A stretch of DNA of 21,414 bases from JBDTVS01 sp040007095 (GCA_040007095.1 JBDTVS010000158.1:1-21414); one strand, 5' to 3'; numbered from the stretch's first letter, positions 1 to 8,218 are shown. Numbers and translations are program-made. The notes: generated by a model from the sequence alone, not told the origin.

Positions 1-75
1 CGGTCGTCGCGCCTTGCCATGCGGGCGCCGCGCGCCGGAAGCCGTGTACTAAATCCGTCGAACGCAGGACACTAG

Positions 76-783
76 TTACTTCTTCCTGGCGCGCATCTGT
101 GTCGGTCCCGCGGCCTGGTTGTGACCGAGGAAGATGGTGTGCCGGGGGCCCCCTTTTCGCAGGCGACCTCGCACGCGCTCGACTTCAACGCCAAACCCCC
201 CGTAGCGCAGGCGTTGCTCGAACTTGCGATCCTCCCACGCCGACCACACCGCCAGTGTGCCGCCGATCTTGAGCGCCGATCGGGCGGCCGCCAGCCCGCG
301 ATCGTCGTAGAGCCCGGCATTCGCTGACGAGGTGAATGGGGCCGGGCCGTTGTCGACGTCCAGCAGCACGGCGTCGAATCGACCGCGGCTCGCGCGCAGT
401 GTGTCGACGACATCGCGGACCTCGACCTCCACGCGCAGATCCTTCAGCGGATGTCCGGCCAATGGCCCGAGCGGACCCCGGTTCCACTCGACGACCGCCG
501 GTACCAATTCCGCGACCACGACGGAGGCGTCCGATGGAAGCAGGTCAAGGGTGGCGCGCAGCGTGAAGCCCATGCCGAGACCGCCGACCAGCACGCAGGG
601 CCGCTCCAACGTTCGTACTCTCCGGCACCCGAGCATCGCCAGCGCCTCCTCCGAGCCGTGCATGCGGCTCGACATCAGGCTTCGGCCGCCGGCGAGGATG
701 ACGTACTCGCCGCCGCGTAGCGTCAGCGCCATCTCGTCGCCGTCCGGTCCGCGCGTTCGACCGAGGAGCTCCCAGGCTTTCAC
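76..783 (-). CDS. Spermidine/spermine synthase-like Rossmann-fold protein
   Basis: The protein is about 235 residues and has a class I SAM-binding (methyltransferase/spermidine-synthase) fold. The glycine loop reads VGGLGMGF, followed by VVVAELVPAVVEW (the acidic residue after strand beta-2) and DAVLLDVDNGP, the acidic stretch typical of spermidine synthase-like proteins. The early segment SLMSSRMHGSEEALA is typical of this bacterial group, whose members carry little more than the catalytic core. The GTG at 783 is preferred because it keeps the conserved-looking opening VKAWELLGRTRGPDG; an ATG at 732 or a TTG at 816 are alternatives. It lies 108 bp downstream of the DHODH-like gene on the same strand. 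True polyamine synthesis is not shown: the group may act on another amine or methyl substrate. The family call is fairly sure, the substrate unknown. Confidence 0.8.
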   Translation of the reverse strand: MKAWELLGRTRGPDGDEMALTLRGGEYVILAGGRSLMSSRMHGSEEALAMLGCRRVRTLERPCVLVGGLGMGFTLRATLDLLPSDASVVVAELVPAVVEWNRGPLGPLAGHPLKDLRVEVEVRDVVDTLRASRGRFDAVLLDVDNGPAPFTSSANAGLYDDRGLAAARSALKIGGTLAVWSAWEDRKFEQRLRYGGFGVEVERVRGRLRKGGPRHTIFLGHNQAAGPTQMRARKK

Positions 784-891
784 CGGCCGACCGGACGGCG
801 GATGCCGTCGCTCCAAGATATCTGGAGTGCGACCTGGTCGACCATGCGAGGCAGACGGATCACTGTGCCTGCTGTTAAATGGTGCCGCGGC

Positions 892-1884
892 TCAATCGTT
901 CCAGCTCTGCAGCGTGCGAATGTAATGCGCGCGTTCGAATGCTGCCGGATCTTCCGTTCGAACGTGGCTGGCAAGTCCCCGCACCTCGCTCAGTTGCGTG
1001 AACTGGTGCTGTTCCATCCATTGTTCAAAACCCTCTCGTAGGACCTTGAAATGGGCAGGCCCCTGCCTCAAGATCGCCGACACGACTTGCACCGCGTCGG
1101 CGCCTGCCAGGAGCGCCTTGATGCCATCGTCTGGCGTCTGGACCCCGCCCGTGACCACGAGTGATGACCGGACGCGACCGTACAAGATCGCCAGCCAGCG
1201 CAGGCGCAGGAGGAGCTCGCCGCTGGTCGAGAGGCTCACACGCGAGACTGGTTTCATTGTCGCGGTGTCGATGTCTGGTTGGTAGAAGCGGTTGAACATC
1301 ACGAGGCCGTCGGCCCCTGCCGCGTCCAGTTGTTTCGCCACGTTGCCGAACGCGGCGAAGAAGGGGGACACTTTCACGCTGACGGGGATTGTCAGGACGT
1401 TCTTGAGCTCAGTCACCGCATCCAGGAGTTGGTGCTCGACGGTTCTTCCTGGAACATTCAGATCGGTCACTACCTCGTACAGATTCAATTCGAGCGCGTC
1501 GGCCCCTGCTTGTTCGACGACGTGTGCAAACTTCAGCCACGATTCACCGGAGGTGCCGTTGAGGGACGCGATCACCGGTATGGCGACGCTCCGCTTCGCT
1601 CGATCGATGTGCGCGGCGTACTCGTCTGGCGTCAGCGTGTAGTCGGCGGCGTCCGGAAAATGCGCGAGCGTGGCGGACCACACGTCGTCAAGCGGATCCC
1701 GGTGGTGGATGCGGCCGGTGGCGGCCTGCGTGATCTGTTCCTCGAACAGCGAGGGGATGACAATTGCCGAGCACCCGCCGTCTTCGAGGCGTTTGATCGC
1801 GTCAAGATCGAAGCCCAGCGGTGATGCCCCCGCGATGAACGGATGCGCAAGCCGAAGTCCGAGAAAAGATGTGGCTGTGTCCAT
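892..1884 (-). CDS. Dihydroorotate dehydrogenase-like FMN protein
   Basis: This 330-residue protein is a TIM-barrel FMN oxidoreductase of the class 1 dihydroorotate dehydrogenase type. Visible signatures are the N-terminal GLRLAHPFIAGASPLGF, the substrate-side ALELNLYEV, the strand SVKVSPFF with the FMN-contacting Lys, GLVMFNRFY, and the C-terminal phosphate-binding VTGGVQTPDDGIKALLAGADAVQV. The ATG at 1884 has a purine-rich ribosome site (GAAGGGCGAAGGC) just before it. No iron-sulfur or NAD-binding partner is encoded nearby and no other pyrimidine gene is present. A role in UMP synthesis is therefore uncertain. Such DHODH-like proteins often occur outside pyr operons in anaerobic or redox contexts. 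Length is full for the family and no damage is visible. Confidence 0.85.
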   Translation of the reverse strand: MDTATSFLGLRLAHPFIAGASPLGFDLDAIKRLEDGGCSAIVIPSLFEEQITQAATGRIHHRDPLDDVWSATLAHFPDAADYTLTPDEYAAHIDRAKRSVAIPVIASLNGTSGESWLKFAHVVEQAGADALELNLYEVVTDLNVPGRTVEHQLLDAVTELKNVLTIPVSVKVSPFFAAFGNVAKQLDAAGADGLVMFNRFYQPDIDTATMKPVSRVSLSTSGELLLRLRWLAILYGRVRSSLVVTGGVQTPDDGIKALLAGADAVQVVSAILRQGPAHFKVLREGFEQWMEQHQFTQLSEVRGLASHVRTEDPAAFERAHYIRTLQSWND

Positions 1885-2045
1885 GCCTTCGCCCTTCTCG
1901 CGCGTTGTTCACCTGAGGTTCGTCGGCGCGTTCAAGCCAAAGCGCTTGAGACAATCGACTGCGCCCGGAATCCGACCCATTGCACTCGGTACCAATTCTA
2001 AGCCTGAATCTCCGCACAGCTCCTCGGAACCTCGACTTCAGACAT

Positions 2046-2275
2046 CGCCCGGCTGACCTGACGCAGTTTGCGAAACGGAATGGAGGCGTCTTCAACGACG
2101 AGGCCATTCACCGCGTGGTTGACGGCCGCACGTCGAAAGCGCACGGTTCCACGGCGATGCCGGCGTGGGGCGACGCGTTCAAGTGGCGTCAGGGACTCGA
2201 CGAAGACGCCATCAAAGCCCGCATCCAAGCCATCGTCCGCTATGTGCAGTCGATTCAAGAACGGGCGCGTCACTG
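2046..2275 (+). pseudogene. C-terminal relic of a c-type cytochrome
   Basis: One frame reads RPADLTQFAKRNGGVF, then EAIHRVVDGRTSKAHGSTAMPAWGDAF, then IQAIVRYVQSIQ. This is the C-terminal half of a small mono-haem cytochrome c: a distal Met ligand within TAMPAWGD and the closing helix. The CXXCH haem-attachment motif and the export signal that should precede it are absent upstream, where the sequence runs into the 5' flank of the DHODH-like gene. The frame stays open after the domain only into low-information sequence. A haemless fragment cannot function as a cytochrome, so I call it a decayed gene. The start of the recognisable homology is approximate. Confidence 0.6.
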
Positions 2276-2391
2276 GACATCTGCCAAAGCTGGTGTCGTG
2301 TCTCAGAAGTTGGTTGTCATTTTCCGGGCGGGGCTGGCTACGTGCTGTTTGGAACACGTTGCTGCGCCGTCCGCCGAGTACGCTTGAGCCT

Positions 2392-2958
2392 ATGACATTT
2401 ACACCACTCGGCGAATTTATCAGTGCGCATCGTGACGAAGTCCTGCTGCGCTGTCGAGAAAAAGTCTGCAATCGGTCCATTCCCCTGTCGGCGGAGGCCG
2501 ACTTGCGCGGCGTCCCGCTGTTTCTCGATGACCTCGTCGACCAATTGAAAGGCCATAGTCCGTCGACGACCAAGCGGTTGGGCACGGCCGCAACGCAGCA
2601 CGGGTCCGATCTGTTTTTGAGCGGATACACAGTGGGGCAGGTCGTCCACGACTACGGCAATGTGTGTCAGGCCGTCACCGATCTGGCAGTGGAATCGGCC
2701 GCCGTCATCAGCTCGGATGACTTTCGCACCCTCAACCGCTGTCTCGATGATGGCATCGCGTCCGCGCTTGTTGAATTCTCACGCCAACAGCAGTTTGTCG
2801 CCGCGGATGATGGCATTCAGCAGTCAATGCGATTGCGGAACCTGGTCGAAACCGCCATCTCCGGTTTTGAAGTGCTGCAGAGCGGGAAGATTGGCGTGGG
2901 GGGGACGACGGGCGCCATGGTTTATCGGAGCCTTTTGGCGCTTCGCGTGATCGCGTGA
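2392..2958 (+). pseudogene. Truncated sensor-kinase paralogue (no His, no ATPase)
   Basis: The 188-residue product is clearly paralogous to the N-terminal half of the intact kinase encoded at 5243-6340. Shared blocks include HRDE, RSIP, VVHDYG, DFRTLNRCLDD and FEVL..G.(I/V)GVGG(S/T)TG. It stops right after RSLLALRVIA, where the intact copy continues with DLINRSLAEV and then its HATPase domain. In the intact copy the phospho-acceptor sits in AHEIRNL (His151). Here the aligned segment is SMRLRNL with Met146, so the acceptor is lost as well. The upstream half (residues 1-135) is well preserved and might still act as a stand-alone sensory or interaction domain. A degenerate gene is the simpler reading. 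The ATG at 2392 aligns with the paralogue's start. Confidence 0.75.
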
Positions 2959-3013
2959 CCGGCCAGGGCGATATGACCAGGTCGCGTGTGCGACGTGTCG
3001 ACACGGTATCCGG

Positions 3014-3031
3014 CCCGCCTGGGAAGGCGGG
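3014..3031. terminator. GC-rich hairpin after the truncated kinase
   Basis: A perfect 7-bp inverted repeat (CCCGCCT / AGGCGGG) with a GGGA loop lies 56 bp after the end of the truncated kinase reading frame and about 220 bp before the Crp/Fnr gene. There is no T-run, so it could be a factor-assisted terminator or merely a stable hairpin. The rest of 2959-3249 shows no gene that I can support. Confidence 0.3.
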
Positions 3032-3249
3032 ACAGGTGCGGGGCAAAAGAGTTCTGTCCATCACCCTACCAAGTGTTCTACACTCCGAGAGAAGCTCATG
3101 CGTGGGGCGATGGAAGCCGGATTTAGCGCGTCGCGTGAGGGGTAGGGGCGAAGGCGTCGCGGCGATCGAGCAGTCCGAGGTATTGGTTTCGGCCGCTGAC
3201 GCCCCGCTCCCTCGTGACACGTGGTCCCCGGCAAGGACTCTCATCACGA

Positions 3250-3903
3250 ATGAAATCGAAGCCAAACGACGCGTTCGATGCGGAGGCCTTCCTCGCCTCG
3301 GCTGGCGTTTCACGGCAGATCGTGGAGTATCGTCGAGCCGAAGTCATCTTTGCCCAGGGCGACCCGTCTGAGCACGTTCTCTACATCCAGACTGGCGGCG
3401 TGAAGCTTTCGGTCCTCTCCAAGGCGGGCCGGCAGGCCGTCATCGCCATGCTGGGCCCAGGAGAATTTTTTGGCGAAGGATGCCTGGCCGGTCATCCCGT
3501 CCGTATGGGCAGTGCCACCGCGACGACCGACAGCACCGTCCTCCTCGTCGACATGGAACAGATGGCGCGCCTGCTGCACGAGCAGCGTGCGATGTCGGAT
3601 CGGTTCATCACCCACATGCTGGCCCGGAATATCCGGATCGAGCAGGATCTGGTCGATCAACTCTTCAACTCCAGCGAGAAGCGGCTGGCCCGGACGCTGT
3701 TGTTGCTGGCGCGGTACGGCGAGCACGATAAGCCGGTACGACCCGTTCTGCCGGTGACCCAGGAGACGCTGGCCGAGATGATCGGCACCACGCGGTCGCG
3801 AGTGAATTTCTTCATGAAGAAATTTCAGCGGCTCGGATTCATCGACTACACCGATGGGCTCAAGGTCAACAACTCGCTGCTCACCGTCGTCCTGCACGAC
3901 TAG
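3250..3903 (+). CDS. Crp/Fnr-family transcriptional regulator
   Basis: The 217-residue protein has the normal two-domain Crp/Fnr layout. The N-terminal cupin-like effector domain is at about 15-110, with FAQGDPSEHVLYIQTGGVKLSV and PGEFFGEGCLAG. A dimerisation helix at about 112-145 follows. The winged HTH at about 165-205 contains VTQETLAEMIGTTRSRVNFFMKKF. Only one Cys (C78) is present and none at the N terminus, so an Fnr-type [4Fe-4S] cluster is excluded. The Arg normally binding cyclic-nucleotide phosphate is not at its usual place (VRMGSATA), so the ligand is unknown. The ATG at 3250 is preferred over an in-frame start at 3214 because it starts just before the domain. The region also holds stress and redox genes, so it could regulate some of them; no operator was identified. 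Confidence 0.9.
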   Translation: MKSKPNDAFDAEAFLASAGVSRQIVEYRRAEVIFAQGDPSEHVLYIQTGGVKLSVLSKAGRQAVIAMLGPGEFFGEGCLAGHPVRMGSATATTDSTVLLVDMEQMARLLHEQRAMSDRFITHMLARNIRIEQDLVDQLFNSSEKRLARTLLLLARYGEHDKPVRPVLPVTQETLAEMIGTTRSRVNFFMKKFQRLGFIDYTDGLKVNNSLLTVVLHD

Positions 3904-3933
3904 TGTCCTGTCTCACCGTTCTACCTCTGGGTC

Positions 3934-3945
3934 GGGCTCGAGCCC
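3934..3945. terminator. 12-bp palindrome between convergent genes
   Basis: GGGCTCGAGCCC is a perfect palindrome 31 bp beyond the Crp/Fnr stop codon. It lies between that gene and the convergent small gene ending at 4007. Its position suits a bidirectional transcription stop, but no T-run follows on either strand, so this is only a candidate. Confidence 0.25.
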
Positions 3946-4006
3946 AGGTGCCACGCTCGCCATCGGTCGCCGACGAGCCCTCGTGTGAAGTGGGGTGGCG
4001 CGACGA

Positions 4007-4285
4007 CTACGTTGAGGGCTTCTCGCCGTGTGTCGCCGCGGCTTGCTCCGCATCGAGAGTTCTCCGGTACGCGGCCGCCTCGACCCGCACCGCGGCACGC
4101 AACGTGCGGTGCAAAGGGGTCTTCAACGACGTGAGCGCCAATTGCTGCTCGAGGTGCATGATGCGCTCAAGTCGGTCATAGACGCGCCGGGCGATCGCGC
4201 TCCAGTGGTCAACGTCCGCACCGGCCTCAGACGTCTTGGCTCGAGCGGGTTCCGAATGTCTCCTCTGGTTTCTGCGTGCGGCCAT
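4007..4285 (-). CDS. Small basic protein, unknown function
   Basis: This 92-residue reading frame has an ATG at 4285 preceded by a good ribosome site (GGAGAG, 5-6 bases upstream), the main reason to accept it as a gene. The product is rich in Arg and Ala, with no membrane segment, Cys pair or known motif. Residues about 25-80 (DHWSAIARRVYDRLERIMHLEQQL) look alpha-helical. It converges on the Crp/Fnr gene and stands alone on its strand. I do not recognise a family. Confidence 0.5.
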   Translation of the reverse strand: MAARRNQRRHSEPARAKTSEAGADVDHWSAIARRVYDRLERIMHLEQQLALTSLKTPLHRTLRAAVRVEAAAYRRTLDAEQAAATHGEKPST

Positions 4286-4726
4286 GATGCTCTCCTGAGT
4301 AAGACGCGGGCGTTGCGCGCACGCTCACGGCCTCGCGTCGATCGGGACGACCAGCCACCACCTCCGCCAAAGTGCACCACCAGCAGGATGATCCGGCGGA
4401 TCAACATGATGGGACTATTCCCGGCCGAGTTCACGAGTGGTCTCGGTCCGCGCGCGATTACACAACCGAGCATGCGCCAATCGATGACGAATGTCTGTGC
4501 ACTTCAGAACACCTCGTATTCGACGGCGGCCAGGAATGTGAACCGCACCGTCGCGAAGTGGTAGCCTCCGGATGCTCGACGATCCTCCGTTGATTGTGAG
4601 TACACTGGGCCACGCATTGTTCAATGGTCACTTCCCGTCCGCATCGGCGTCTGTTCGGTTGTGCACACTTCTTCGACAGGTCCAACTGTCATGCTGGATC
4701 AACCCGTCGCATCACGGAAAACACGA
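4286..4726. other. Intergenic stretch without supportable gene
   Basis: This 441-bp region separates two divergently transcribed genes, so it should hold both promoters. A minus-strand frame from 4407 begins MLIRRIILLVVHFGGGGGW, which recalls short glycine-rich membrane proteins, but it has no ribosome site and soon becomes Arg-rich noise. I therefore did not call it. No convincing -35/-10 pair was found. Confidence 0.4.
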
Positions 4727-5107
4727 ATGCCTATCCACACAGTAATTTGGATCGATCATCGGGAAGCCCGCATTTTTCATGTCCATGCGGAGACGGCCGA
4801 CGAAGCGACCGTCCTCGCGCCGCAGCACCATATGCACAGGCATCCGAAAGGAGCTGGCGAGGCACGAGAGCACCCGGATGACGCGCGCAGGTTCTTCCGC
4901 GAGGTCACAAAATTACTCGAGGACGTCGATGCCCTGCTCATCGTCGGCCCCTCATCGGCCAAGCTCGAATTCTACCGATACCTGCACGAACACCACCGCC
5001 GACTGGAGGCGAAGGTCGTCGGCGTCGAGTCAGCGGATCATCCCACCGATGGAGAGATCGTCGCCCGCGCGAAGCAGTACTTCGAGGCCAGCGACCGCAT
5101 GGGTTAG
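4727..5107 (+). CDS. 'Translational machinery' family protein (eRF1-domain-3-like)
   Basis: The 126-residue product matches, from memory, a small bacterial family named 'translational machinery protein', related to the eRF1 domain-3 / host-attachment fold. Diagnostic stretches are VIWIDHREARIFHV at the N terminus, a His-rich loop (HHMHRHPKG, 35-42), FFREVTKLLEDVDALLIVGPSSAKLEFYRYLHEHH (57-90), and VVGVESADHPTDGEIVARAKQYF (97-119). The biochemical role of the family is not established. The ATG at 4727 is preferred because homologous proteins begin with VIWIDHREA; in-frame starts at 4691 or 4661 would add an unconserved leader. It converges with the kinase gene that ends at 5243. It appears intact and cytoplasmic. 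Confidence 0.75.
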   Translation: MPIHTVIWIDHREARIFHVHAETADEATVLAPQHHMHRHPKGAGEAREHPDDARRFFREVTKLLEDVDALLIVGPSSAKLEFYRYLHEHHRRLEAKVVGVESADHPTDGEIVARAKQYFEASDRMG

Positions 5108-5242
5108 GCGTCGCCCGTCTCGGTGCAACACCAGACTTTCACCTCGGGCTGTTCACGCGATCAGCACCGAAGGGCCGTCAATGGTCCCGGAGAAGCACAG
5201 GCGGGCGAGTCGGCGTCGCCGGTTGAGGCCCGGAGTGCCGCT

Positions 5243-6340
5243 CTAGGCGCTCTGGGCGACGGCGATGATGGCCAACCGCGGGAGGTCGACCGTGAAGACG
5301 CACCCGTGGTCAGGCACGTTGCGCACATAGAGGCGACCGTTGTTCGCTTCGGCGCCCCATCGACTGATCGCCAGACCAAGACCCAACCCGGTACGGTCTG
5401 CACCGCGCTGCTGAAACGGCTGGAACAGGTCCTCGGGCTTCCCGTCGGGAAGCCCACCGCACTCGTCTTCGACTTCGAGAAGAACCCGGTCGGGGGTCGC
5501 ACTGACGCGCAGCGTAACCGTGGTCGCAGGGCGCGTGAACTTGAAGGCGTTCTGAAGCAGATTTGACAATGTTGCCGCCAGAATCGACCGGTCCGCCTCG
5601 ATGCGCACTTCGGGGGACCCCGCTTCTACCTGGAGCGACAGTCCGCGTGCGTCCGCGTCCAGAGCCGCGGCGGGTGCGAGCTCTGCGATGAACTCGGCGA
5701 TCACGAACTGGGTGCGGTCCCGAATATCGTGTCGCAGCCGGACCTCGGCGAGCGATCGGTTGATCAGATCGCGAAGCGCTGAGAGGCTCCGTTGCAGCAC
5801 CGTCCCCGTGCTCCCCCCCACGCCGACGTTTCCGGTCCTGAGCACTTCGAACGCGACGGATGCGGTGCCGACGAGATTTCGGATCTCATGCGCGAGGAAT
5901 CCGAGGTGTTCGTCGTCGCGAGCAGCTTCGCCATCGAGAATTGACCGGTTGCTCCGTCCATGCTCCGTGACCGCACTCGCAATCGCGTCGTCCAGGCATC
6001 GGTTCAGGGTGCGGAAGTCCTCGACGCCGATGGCTGCGTTCAGTTGCAGTGCGAGATCGGTGATGGACTGACACACATCCCCGTAGTCGTGGACAACCTG
6101 AGACACGGTGAATCCCTGCAGCTGGAGATCGTGGCCATGGCGCGCAGCACTCCTGCCGATCTCGGAATTCGCTGACGAGGAGTGCCGCAAGGCGTCGACG
6201 AGTTGATCCAGAAATCGCGGGACTCCGAACTCGAGCTCGGCTGGTGTCGGAGGTGGAATCGATCGCAGTTCCACCTTCGCGCGGCAGCGGCGGATGAGCT
6301 CGTCGCGGTGTTGGGTGACAAACTCATGCAACACAGCCAT
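5243..6340 (-). CDS. Soluble sensor histidine kinase
   Basis: The 365-residue protein has an N-terminal helical sensory domain (about 1-130, with VVHDYGDVCQSITDLAL and DFRTLNRCLDDAIASAV, resembling RsbR-type N-terminal regions). The dimerisation/phospho-acceptor segment is FLAHEIRNLVG with His151. The HATPase domain follows, with N box SNLLQNAFKF (about 259-267), G1 box EDECGGLPDG (291-300), F box LFQPF (305-309) and G2 box GLGLGLAIS (318-326). There is no transmembrane segment, so it should sense a cytoplasmic signal. The ATG at 6340 aligns with the truncated paralogue encoded at 2392-2958; an upstream in-frame ATG at 6370 is less likely. No intact response regulator lies adjacent; the only receiver sequence in the window (10301-10804) is broken. 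Confidence 0.87.
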   Translation of the reverse strand: MAVLHEFVTQHRDELIRRCRAKVELRSIPPPTPAELEFGVPRFLDQLVDALRHSSSANSEIGRSAARHGHDLQLQGFTVSQVVHDYGDVCQSITDLALQLNAAIGVEDFRTLNRCLDDAIASAVTEHGRSNRSILDGEAARDDEHLGFLAHEIRNLVGTASVAFEVLRTGNVGVGGSTGTVLQRSLSALRDLINRSLAEVRLRHDIRDRTQFVIAEFIAELAPAAALDADARGLSLQVEAGSPEVRIEADRSILAATLSNLLQNAFKFTRPATTVTLRVSATPDRVLLEVEDECGGLPDGKPEDLFQPFQQRGADRTGLGLGLAISRWGAEANNGRLYVRNVPDHGCVFTVDLPRLAIIAVAQSA

Positions 6341-6779
6341 CGACCACCGCCTTCCAAACGCGTCGCGCAAGTAGCAACAACAGCACGGCCAATGACCCCA
6401 TCGAAAACGGGACCGATCGCGATTTCGGATTAAGGACGGAAGGCAGCGCCGCCGGAATCTGATTGCTGACTGTGCCGGCTCGTCGAGAGCTGAGGCACTT
6501 GAGCAGTCTACCGGCGGCCCGGCCGCGCCCGCTGTCTCTTTGTGAACAGCCTCGGGCTATTGACGAGAGCGTGCAAACGGCCGGACGGTCTCGCGCTTGC
6601 ACCCCACCTGCAGCGCGCGGTTCAACCAGATTCGTCCGGCTGCCGATCTCGCCGAGCGTGTCGTCGCTGGCCATGGAAAAGGCGTCGGTGAAGCACTCGC
6701 GATACGGCCCGGCATCGTTCGTGCGTAAAGAGTGAATTGAAAGGTTCTTGCGGGTCCGACAACGAAACGGAGGCATCCA
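6341..6779. other. Divergent intergenic region, no gene supported
   Basis: This 439-bp stretch lies between the minus-strand kinase and the plus-strand Cys-rich gene. Several open frames cross it on both strands, but none has a ribosome site, a recognisable motif or a composition unlike noise. It probably holds both promoters and possibly relic sequence that I cannot identify. Confidence 0.4.
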
Positions 6780-7082
6780 ATGACCGGTAATGAAAGCGCC
6801 GCAATCTGCCAATGGCGCACACCCACCCGTCTTCTGCCGAAGCCATATTGGTTCGACGCAGGCATCCGGCCGTGGAGCTGTCTGCGCGACGGCGAACCGC
6901 GCCCGCTGAGCATGAGCGAGCTTCATCAGTGTGCGACCTGCCCACGCTGGCAGCCGCGCACGTTCGAGGCCGCGAAGCGAGATCTGATCTTCGAGGCCTG
7001 GGGTGGAGCTCCGGGGTTCGATCACAGAGCGTTCGAAGACGTCAGGCGCGACTTGCTGTTCGAAGTATGGGGAGTCAGATGA
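6780..7082 (+). CDS. Small Cys/Trp-rich protein, unknown function
   Basis: The 100-residue frame starts at an ATG with a strong ribosome site (GGAGG, 7 bases before). It contains a CQWRTPTRLLPKPYWF opening, then SCLRDGEPRP, then CATCPRWQPRT. The Cys residues at about 10, 39, 51 and 54 could bind a metal. The tail holds two related segments, AKRDLIFEAWG and VRRDLLFEVWG, which suggest an internal duplication. I recall similar short proteins in Acidobacteria but know no function. It is isolated, with a decayed usp gene just downstream on the same strand. The gene is probably real; a role in redox or metal sensing would be a guess. Confidence 0.7.
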   Translation: MTGNESAAICQWRTPTRLLPKPYWFDAGIRPWSCLRDGEPRPLSMSELHQCATCPRWQPRTFEAAKRDLIFEAWGGAPGFDHRAFEDVRRDLLFEVWGVR

Positions 7083-7150
7083 GGCTGAACGGCTGACCCC
7101 CTGGTCAGTGCAGCGCAGGGATATTTTCCGCAGGTGGAAAAAATCCAACG

Positions 7151-7340
7151 ATGGTCGAAATCCGTCGCATTCCGTGTCCGACTGACTTTTCCGAGAGCTC
7201 TCGCCATGCGCTGGAACACGCCGTGGCACGCTGATCTCATCGTGATCGGGCCGCGAGGGTGCTACGCCATCGACCGCATGCTCTTCGGATCAACGAGACC
7301 GCAGCCTGCCTGGTTTCCCCGACTGCGCGGAGTTGACTGA
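7151..7340 (+). pseudogene. Internally deleted universal stress protein relic
   Basis: From the ATG at 7151 the frame reads MVEIRRIPCPTDFSESSRHA, then LEHAVAR and a stop. This is the N-terminal strand-helix of a UspA domain; compare CPVDFSEPSRFALEHAV in the intact gene at 9381. Immediately after, in another frame, comes ADLIVIGPRGCYAIDRMLFGST (7231-7296), the C-terminal nucleotide-binding loop of the same domain (G-2x-G-9x-G-S/T). Roughly 80 central residues are missing and the frame is shifted at the junction. This is a clear deletion remnant that cannot make a functional Usp. Confidence 0.8.
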
Positions 7341-7348
7341 TTTGTCCG

Positions 7349-8218
7349 CTACCGGATCGAGAAGTCCATCACCACCGTAATCGCGACATCGACCGGCATG
7401 TTTCCCAGCCGGCCCGGCTGAAAACGCCACAGGCGAACCGCGGCGATGGCCGCGTCATCCAGACCTGGATCCAGCGAGCGCGTGACGCGCACCTGGTCGA
7501 TGTGCCCCTCGCGGGTCACGACGAGGTCGAGCCACACCGAGCCGGTGATTTTCCGACCAAGCGCGTCGCTGGTGTACCGGGGCTTGACCTCCGCGATGAG
7601 GCGCGGTTCCGTGACCCCACTGCCTGGGCGGTACACGCTCCCTCCGACACCTCCGCCTTCGCCTGGCCCGAACCCCGGACCTCGACCGGGTCCGATGCCT
7701 GTTCCGCTGCCCGTGCCGACGCCGCCACCGGAGCCCGGACCCGTCGACGTTCCGAACGAGACGCCTCCAACGGGCAGTCCGATCTGGTCGACGTTTCCCG
7801 ATGCCAGCGATCGGGCATCGAGCGTCAGCGCCGGCACGTCCGGCTCGGCAATGATCGAATGGTTGGTGGTTGCCAGCACGGTGGTCGTTCGCAATGTGAC
7901 GGCGTCGCGTCCCTTACCTTCGGCATGTCGGATCGGACCATTCTGCCGGTTTCCACCACCCCCACCCCCGCCGCCAGGGCCCACGGACCTGCTCGGGACA
8001 AAGACGACGCGCGGGAGGACGACGCGCATCACGTCTGGCGCTGCTGGCTGTGCGGGCGACTGATCGACTGCGCGGTGGGCGACCGATGGAAGCACGGCGA
8101 TGACGAGCGCAATGGCGCCGACGTGCAGCCATGCCGCGACGCTGAACGCCGTACTGCCCGCCACCCAGGGGTGGTCGGGCAGACGAGGTGATGGTCCTGC
8201 GAGATATCCGGTGATCAT
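7349..8218 (-). CDS. TonB-family energy transducer
   Basis: The 289-residue protein has one N-terminal membrane span (about 22-45, AFSVAAWLHVGAIALVIAVL), a long flexible periplasmic linker rich in Gly and Pro with a polyglycine run (about 82-89) and GTGSGTGIGPGRGPGFGPG repeats, and a C-terminal TonB domain (about 205-289). The last shows EVKPRYTSDALGRKITGSV, the VTREGHIDQVRVTRSLDPGLD segment and AAVRLWRFQPG. Such proteins carry proton-motive force from ExbB/ExbD to outer-membrane receptors; neither partner is in the window. The ATG at 8218 is chosen, though a GTG at 8227 is possible. It follows the secreted trypsin-like protein by about 30 bp on the same strand, so the two are probably cotranscribed. 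The acidobacterial-type Gly-rich linker replaces the usual Pro-Lys-Glu linker. Confidence 0.88.
   Translation of the reverse strand: MITGYLAGPSPRLPDHPWVAGSTAFSVAAWLHVGAIALVIAVLPSVAHRAVDQSPAQPAAPDVMRVVLPRVVFVPSRSVGPGGGGGGGGNRQNGPIRHAEGKGRDAVTLRTTTVLATTNHSIIAEPDVPALTLDARSLASGNVDQIGLPVGGVSFGTSTGPGSGGGVGTGSGTGIGPGRGPGFGPGEGGGVGGSVYRPGSGVTEPRLIAEVKPRYTSDALGRKITGSVWLDLVVTREGHIDQVRVTRSLDPGLDDAAIAAVRLWRFQPGRLGNMPVDVAITVVMDFSIR

Noticed and set aside
332..925. Plus-strand frame of 197 codons over the spermidine-synthase-like gene
   Set aside because: Antisense shadow; Ser/Arg/Pro-rich with no recognisable motif, while the minus strand has a clear family match.
4123..4407. Minus-strand frame with a short hydrophobic, glycine-rich start
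   Set aside because: No ribosome site, becomes Arg-rich noise, and overlaps the better-supported small gene at 4007-4285.
6324..7229. Minus-strand frame of 301 codons
   Set aside because: It runs opposite the better-supported Cys-rich gene, has no motif or ribosome site and looks like GC-rich shadow sequence.
7620..7740. GC-rich repetitive stretch that could be taken for a CRISPR or satellite repeat
   Set aside because: It is the coding sequence of the Gly/Pro linker of the TonB protein.
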